DNA of 8,654 nt from an uncultured Eubacteriales bacterium. GTDB lineage: Bacteria > Bacillota > Clostridia > Christensenellales > Aristaeellaceae. Position numbers and translations under genes: made by a program. The notes beneath the pieces are model-generated. The model made no database searches. It worked only from the letters and a program-made list of their open reading frames with translations, and had not been told where the DNA came from. The stretch is from contig URJN01000082.1 in NCBI GenBank assembly GCA_900548125.1, forward strand, positions 1 through 8,654. Direction: 5' to 3'. Below, piece after piece: positions 6,328 to 8,654 of this stretch (the stretch's first letter is position 1; each line of letters opens with the position of its first letter).

Positions 6328-6367
6328 GCATTGGGTCGCCCTTGCGTGGGGCGGCTCAATGCTTTTG
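6328..6367 (+). terminator. Intrinsic terminator of the ABC importer operon
   Basis: The arm 6328-6341 (GCATTGGGTCGCCC) pairs with 6349-6362 (GGGCGGCTCAATGC) over 14 positions, two of them G-U, around a short loop, and is followed by TTTT (6363-6366). AAAAGC at 6317-6322 could extend pairing with GCTTTT at 6361-6366. It lies 24 bases after the binding-protein stop. Confidence 0.8.
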
Positions 6368-6478
6368 CTGTAAAAAAGGAGTTTCCCTCGGAAATCGCGA
6401 ACTTAACTTACAGAAACGTTGGAATAGGCGGGGAGTCGTTCTGCGCCCTGCCGGAAATCCGAAGATTTTGGATTTTCC

Positions 6479-6496
6479 ATTCATCCATAGATGAAT
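6479..6496. promoter_or_regulatory. Perfect 18-base palindrome upstream of the histidine kinase gene
   Basis: ATTCATCCATAGATGAAT has 7-bp arms around CATA. It lies 66 bases before the kinase ATG, in the non-coding gap after the terminator, close to a weak TTGGAT (6468-6473) that could be a -35 box. It may be an operator for the two-component system itself. No clear -10 box was found, so the promoter assignment is tentative. Confidence 0.35.
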
Positions 6497-6512
6497 CAGT
6501 CTGTTTCATTCA

Positions 6513-6550
6513 CGAAGCGAAGAAGGGGCTTGGGCGGCAGCCCAACGTAA
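6513..6550 (-). repeat. Inverted, shortened copy of the double-hairpin intergenic repeat
   Basis: Read on the - strand, the 21 bases at 6530-6550 are identical to 2255-2275, and the 15 bases at 6513-6527 are identical to 2306-2320. The 30 bases that separate these blocks in the first locus (2276-2305, containing the 9-bp CTGAGGGGG hairpin) are missing here and replaced by two bases. The copy lies directly in front of the kinase gene and its TTGGGC/GCCCAA hairpin ends 12 bases before the ATG. Confidence 0.7.
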
Positions 6551-6561
6551 AGGTTAAAGTT

Positions 6562-8061
6562 ATGCTGTTTCTGCTTATCGGGCTTTTGCTCATCGCCGCG
6601 GGCTTTACGATGCTGACCAAACGAAACCGCGAATCGCTGTTTCTGCTGGGCATGTGTTGCAGCCTGATGGTGCAGTTTTCGGGAATACTCATTTTTATTG
6701 CCAAAAAAGGCGGCTATTCCAGAAATATCATCAGCTTTCTCTTTTTCTCGCAAACCTTGAGGATTAAGCTGCAATATCTGTTTATTACGCTTGATACGCT
6801 CGGCTATATCATCGCCATCGGACGCTATCTCTTCCCGCTGTTCCTGCTGGAGAGTGCGCTGCAATATTCCATGATTGGCTGGCTCAGGCGGCATCCCGAT
6901 GTGCAGAAATGGATCTGCCTTCTGCCTGCCGTGACGCTGACGGTGTATTTCCCGCCTGTATTCCGGTTTATCGTGGGGAAGTTACCCATCATGCACAATG
7001 TGCTGGTGGAGGGGTCGTATTGGTGGATTACGGCGTACGTTGCCATTGCGCTGTTCCTGCTCATTCAGGAACTTTTTGCCATCACGATGCGCTTTTGCCG
7101 AAAGCAGTTTATCGGCATCGTCGTCTGCCACGTTGCGCTCAGCGGGCTTTATCTGCTCTACTGCGGGCAGGATCCCGCGCAGGTCTACCAGTTTTACAGC
7201 TATGACTACATCTGGAACAAGGGCATCGGCTATTTGCAATACGCGCCGACCATGGCGGGCTATGTAACCATCGTCGTCGTCAACATCATCTGCGGCGCAC
7301 TCGGCACGGTCAGCCTGATGCACTATACGCAGGATTCGCTTCTCAGCGATCAGGAAGAAATGGCTCTGGAGCGCAAGTTCGACATTGCGAGGACGGGTGC
7401 TTCCGTGTTCGTTCATTCCATCAAGAATCAGCTGCTGGCGAACCGCATTCTCGAAAAGCGCATCTATCAGGAGCTGGACAAGGAGGAACCCGATCTTGTC
7501 CGCATCCGCGCCTGCGTGGAGCAGCTGCATCAGAGCAACGAAATGCTTATCACGCGCAGCGAAGAGCTGTATCGCACGGTCAAGAACAAGTCGATGACGC
7601 TTGTGCCGACGACGCTCGGACAAATCAAGGAAACGACGCTGGAACGCTTTTATCACAAGTATCCCGACGCGCGGCTGAAAACCGATGTAAACGAAAATGT
7701 GACAGTGCTGGCGGATCAGAACTACCTGAGCGAAGCGTTGTACAACCTGCTGACCAATGCGTGGGAGGCGAACGTCGCCGTCGGTCATGGCGACCGCGCC
7801 GTTGAGCTGGTGAGCCATAAAGAGCGGCTGTATACCGTGCTGGAGGTTCGCGATGACGGCTGCGGCATGACCAAGGCAGAGCAGAAAAAGATATTTGAAC
7901 CGTTTTATTCTTCCAAAAACAGCAACACAAGCTGGGGCATGGGGCTTTACCATGTGCGAACCATCATCAGGGCGCATGTCGGAAGCCTTCGGGTAGAAAG
8001 CAGACCGGGGAGGGGGACGTCCTTCTTCGTGCTGCTGCCCAAATATGTGCAGGACAGGTGA
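6562..8061 (+). CDS. Seven-helix membrane sensor histidine kinase
   Basis: Membrane histidine kinase, 499 residues from this start. About seven hydrophobic segments fill residues 1-250, with no recognisable PAS, HAMP or extracellular domain, followed by a helical linker. The phosphoacceptor box is FVHSIKNQLLA, with His285 and Asn289. The ATP-binding domain has the N box NLLTNAWEA (Asn399), G1 DDGCGM (431-436), F box FEPFYSSKN and G2 GMGL (459-462), all intact. The reading frame stays open upstream to an ATG at 6325, but that start lies in the operon terminator and the extension is repeat-derived sequence. The ATG at 6562 begins a hydrophobic helix and has AAAGG at 6549-6553, eight bases upstream. 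It is paired with the response regulator that starts 4 bases after its stop. The signal is unknown; a ligand related to the neighbouring importer is plausible. Confidence 0.88.
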   Translation: MLFLLIGLLLIAAGFTMLTKRNRESLFLLGMCCSLMVQFSGILIFIAKKGGYSRNIISFLFFSQTLRIKLQYLFITLDTLGYIIAIGRYLFPLFLLESALQYSMIGWLRRHPDVQKWICLLPAVTLTVYFPPVFRFIVGKLPIMHNVLVEGSYWWITAYVAIALFLLIQELFAITMRFCRKQFIGIVVCHVALSGLYLLYCGQDPAQVYQFYSYDYIWNKGIGYLQYAPTMAGYVTIVVVNIICGALGTVSLMHYTQDSLLSDQEEMALERKFDIARTGASVFVHSIKNQLLANRILEKRIYQELDKEEPDLVRIRACVEQLHQSNEMLITRSEELYRTVKNKSMTLVPTTLGQIKETTLERFYHKYPDARLKTDVNENVTVLADQNYLSEALYNLLTNAWEANVAVGHGDRAVELVSHKERLYTVLEVRDDGCGMTKAEQKKIFEPFYSSKNSNTSWGMGLYHVRTIIRAHVGSLRVESRPGRGTSFFVLLPKYVQDR

Positions 8062-8065
8062 TCAA

Positions 8066-8654
8066 ATGATTAAAATACTGATTGCGGATGACTTTGCGCT
8101 GCTTCGGGAAGACATTTGCGATACCCTGAATGCGCAGGAGGACATGCAGGTCGTCGGCACGGCGGAGAGCGGCGCGCAGGCGGAAAAGCTCGCTGCCGAA
8201 ACGGATTACGACGTCATCCTGATGGACATCGAAATGGAAACGACGACGGCGGGCATTCATGCGGCGGAGAACATTCTGTCTGAAAATCCGGATGCCATCG
8301 TCATCTTTCTGACGGCGCACGAAACGGAGAACATGATTCTCATGTCGATGGGCGCGGGCGCGGTGGATTATGTCGTCAAGGGCTGTCCGGAGGATGAGCT
8401 GCTGCTGCATATCCGCAAGGCGTATGAGGGCGAGCCGATGCTCGGCGCGCGCGTTCAGCATACGGTGCTGAAGGAATATTCCCGCCTTCGCCGCTCGGAA
8501 AAGAGCCTGCTGTTTTTTATCAACAACGTATCCCAGCTGACTCCGGCGGAGAGAAGCCTTGTGCGCTATCTGCTCGACGGGATGAAGGTCAAGGACATTG
8601 CAAACGCCCGCTGTGTCGAGGTCGTGACAGTCAAGACACAGATTAAGGGGCTGC
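8066..8654 (+). CDS. NarL/LuxR-family response regulator, 3' end cut by the window
   Basis: DNA-binding response regulator, the evident partner of the preceding kinase. It begins MIKILIADDFALLRED; 196 residues are present and the frame is open to the window end. Receiver domain residues are all present: acidic pair Asp8/Asp9, phosphoacceptor Asp54 in ILMDIE, Thr83 in FLTAHE and Lys105 in DYVVKG. A linker of about 50 residues leads to a LuxR-type helix-turn-helix from residue 158 (LTPAERSLVRYLLDG, then VKDIANARCVEVVTVKTQI), cut inside the recognition helix region. The start has AGGTGA overlapping the kinase stop and lies only 4 bases after it, so the two genes are one operon. The likely target is the adjacent importer promoter or its own; this is inferred from position. 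Confidence 0.9.
   Translation, partial: MIKILIADDFALLREDICDTLNAQEDMQVVGTAESGAQAEKLAAETDYDVILMDIEMETTTAGIHAAENILSENPDAIVIFLTAHETENMILMSMGAGAVDYVVKGCPEDELLLHIRKAYEGEPMLGARVQHTVLKEYSRLRRSEKSLLFFINNVSQLTPAERSLVRYLLDGMKVKDIANARCVEVVTVKTQIKGL

Noticed and set aside
6982..7977. Open frame of 331 codons on the - strand over the kinase gene
   Set aside because: It is the antisense of a gene with all kinase motifs, and has no domain and no ribosome binding site of note.

Overview
The window looks like a chromosomal segment of a moderately GC-rich Gram-positive anaerobe of the class Clostridia. This is inferred from strong AGGAGG-type ribosome binding sites, tightly packed co-directional genes, the phosphofructokinase clade and the style of the solute-binding-protein signal peptide. 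A Christensenellales-like gut or rumen lineage is possible but not demonstrated. All supported genes are on the + strand. I see no tRNA, rRNA, CRISPR array, insertion sequence or phage gene.

Layout. (1) 1-130: promoter and leader. (2) 131-1977: psuK-psuG, a two-gene translationally coupled pseudouridine degradation operon. Together they convert pseudouridine plus ATP to uracil plus ribose 5-phosphate. (3) 1978-2443: a 466-base non-coding stretch packed with hairpins. It holds a long terminator-like hairpin, two copies of a double-hairpin intergenic repeat, and a promoter. (4) 2444-3622: a phosphofructokinase of the pyrophosphate-type clade with an unusual active-site signature. (5) 3692-6304: an ABC importer of the SsuABC/TauABC/NMT1-like class (permease, ATPase, secreted binding protein), closed by a good intrinsic terminator. 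(6) 6367-6561: non-coding, with an 18-base palindrome and an inverted, shortened copy of the intergenic repeat from region 3. (7) 6562 to the end: a two-component system, namely a seven-helix membrane histidine kinase followed after 4 bases by a NarL/LuxR-type response regulator cut off by the window edge.

How the parts may work together. PsuK and PsuG supply ribose 5-phosphate, which can enter sugar phosphate metabolism near the phosphofructokinase step. The importer is of a class that takes up small sulfonates, nitrate, pyrimidine precursors or related molecules; its substrate cannot be read from sequence. The two-component system immediately downstream is a plausible regulator of the importer. 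A functional link between the pseudouridine genes and the importer is only a hypothesis from proximity. The most noteworthy items are the phosphofructokinase active-site substitutions, the modular double-hairpin repeat family, and the histidine kinase with a non-standard phosphoacceptor box.
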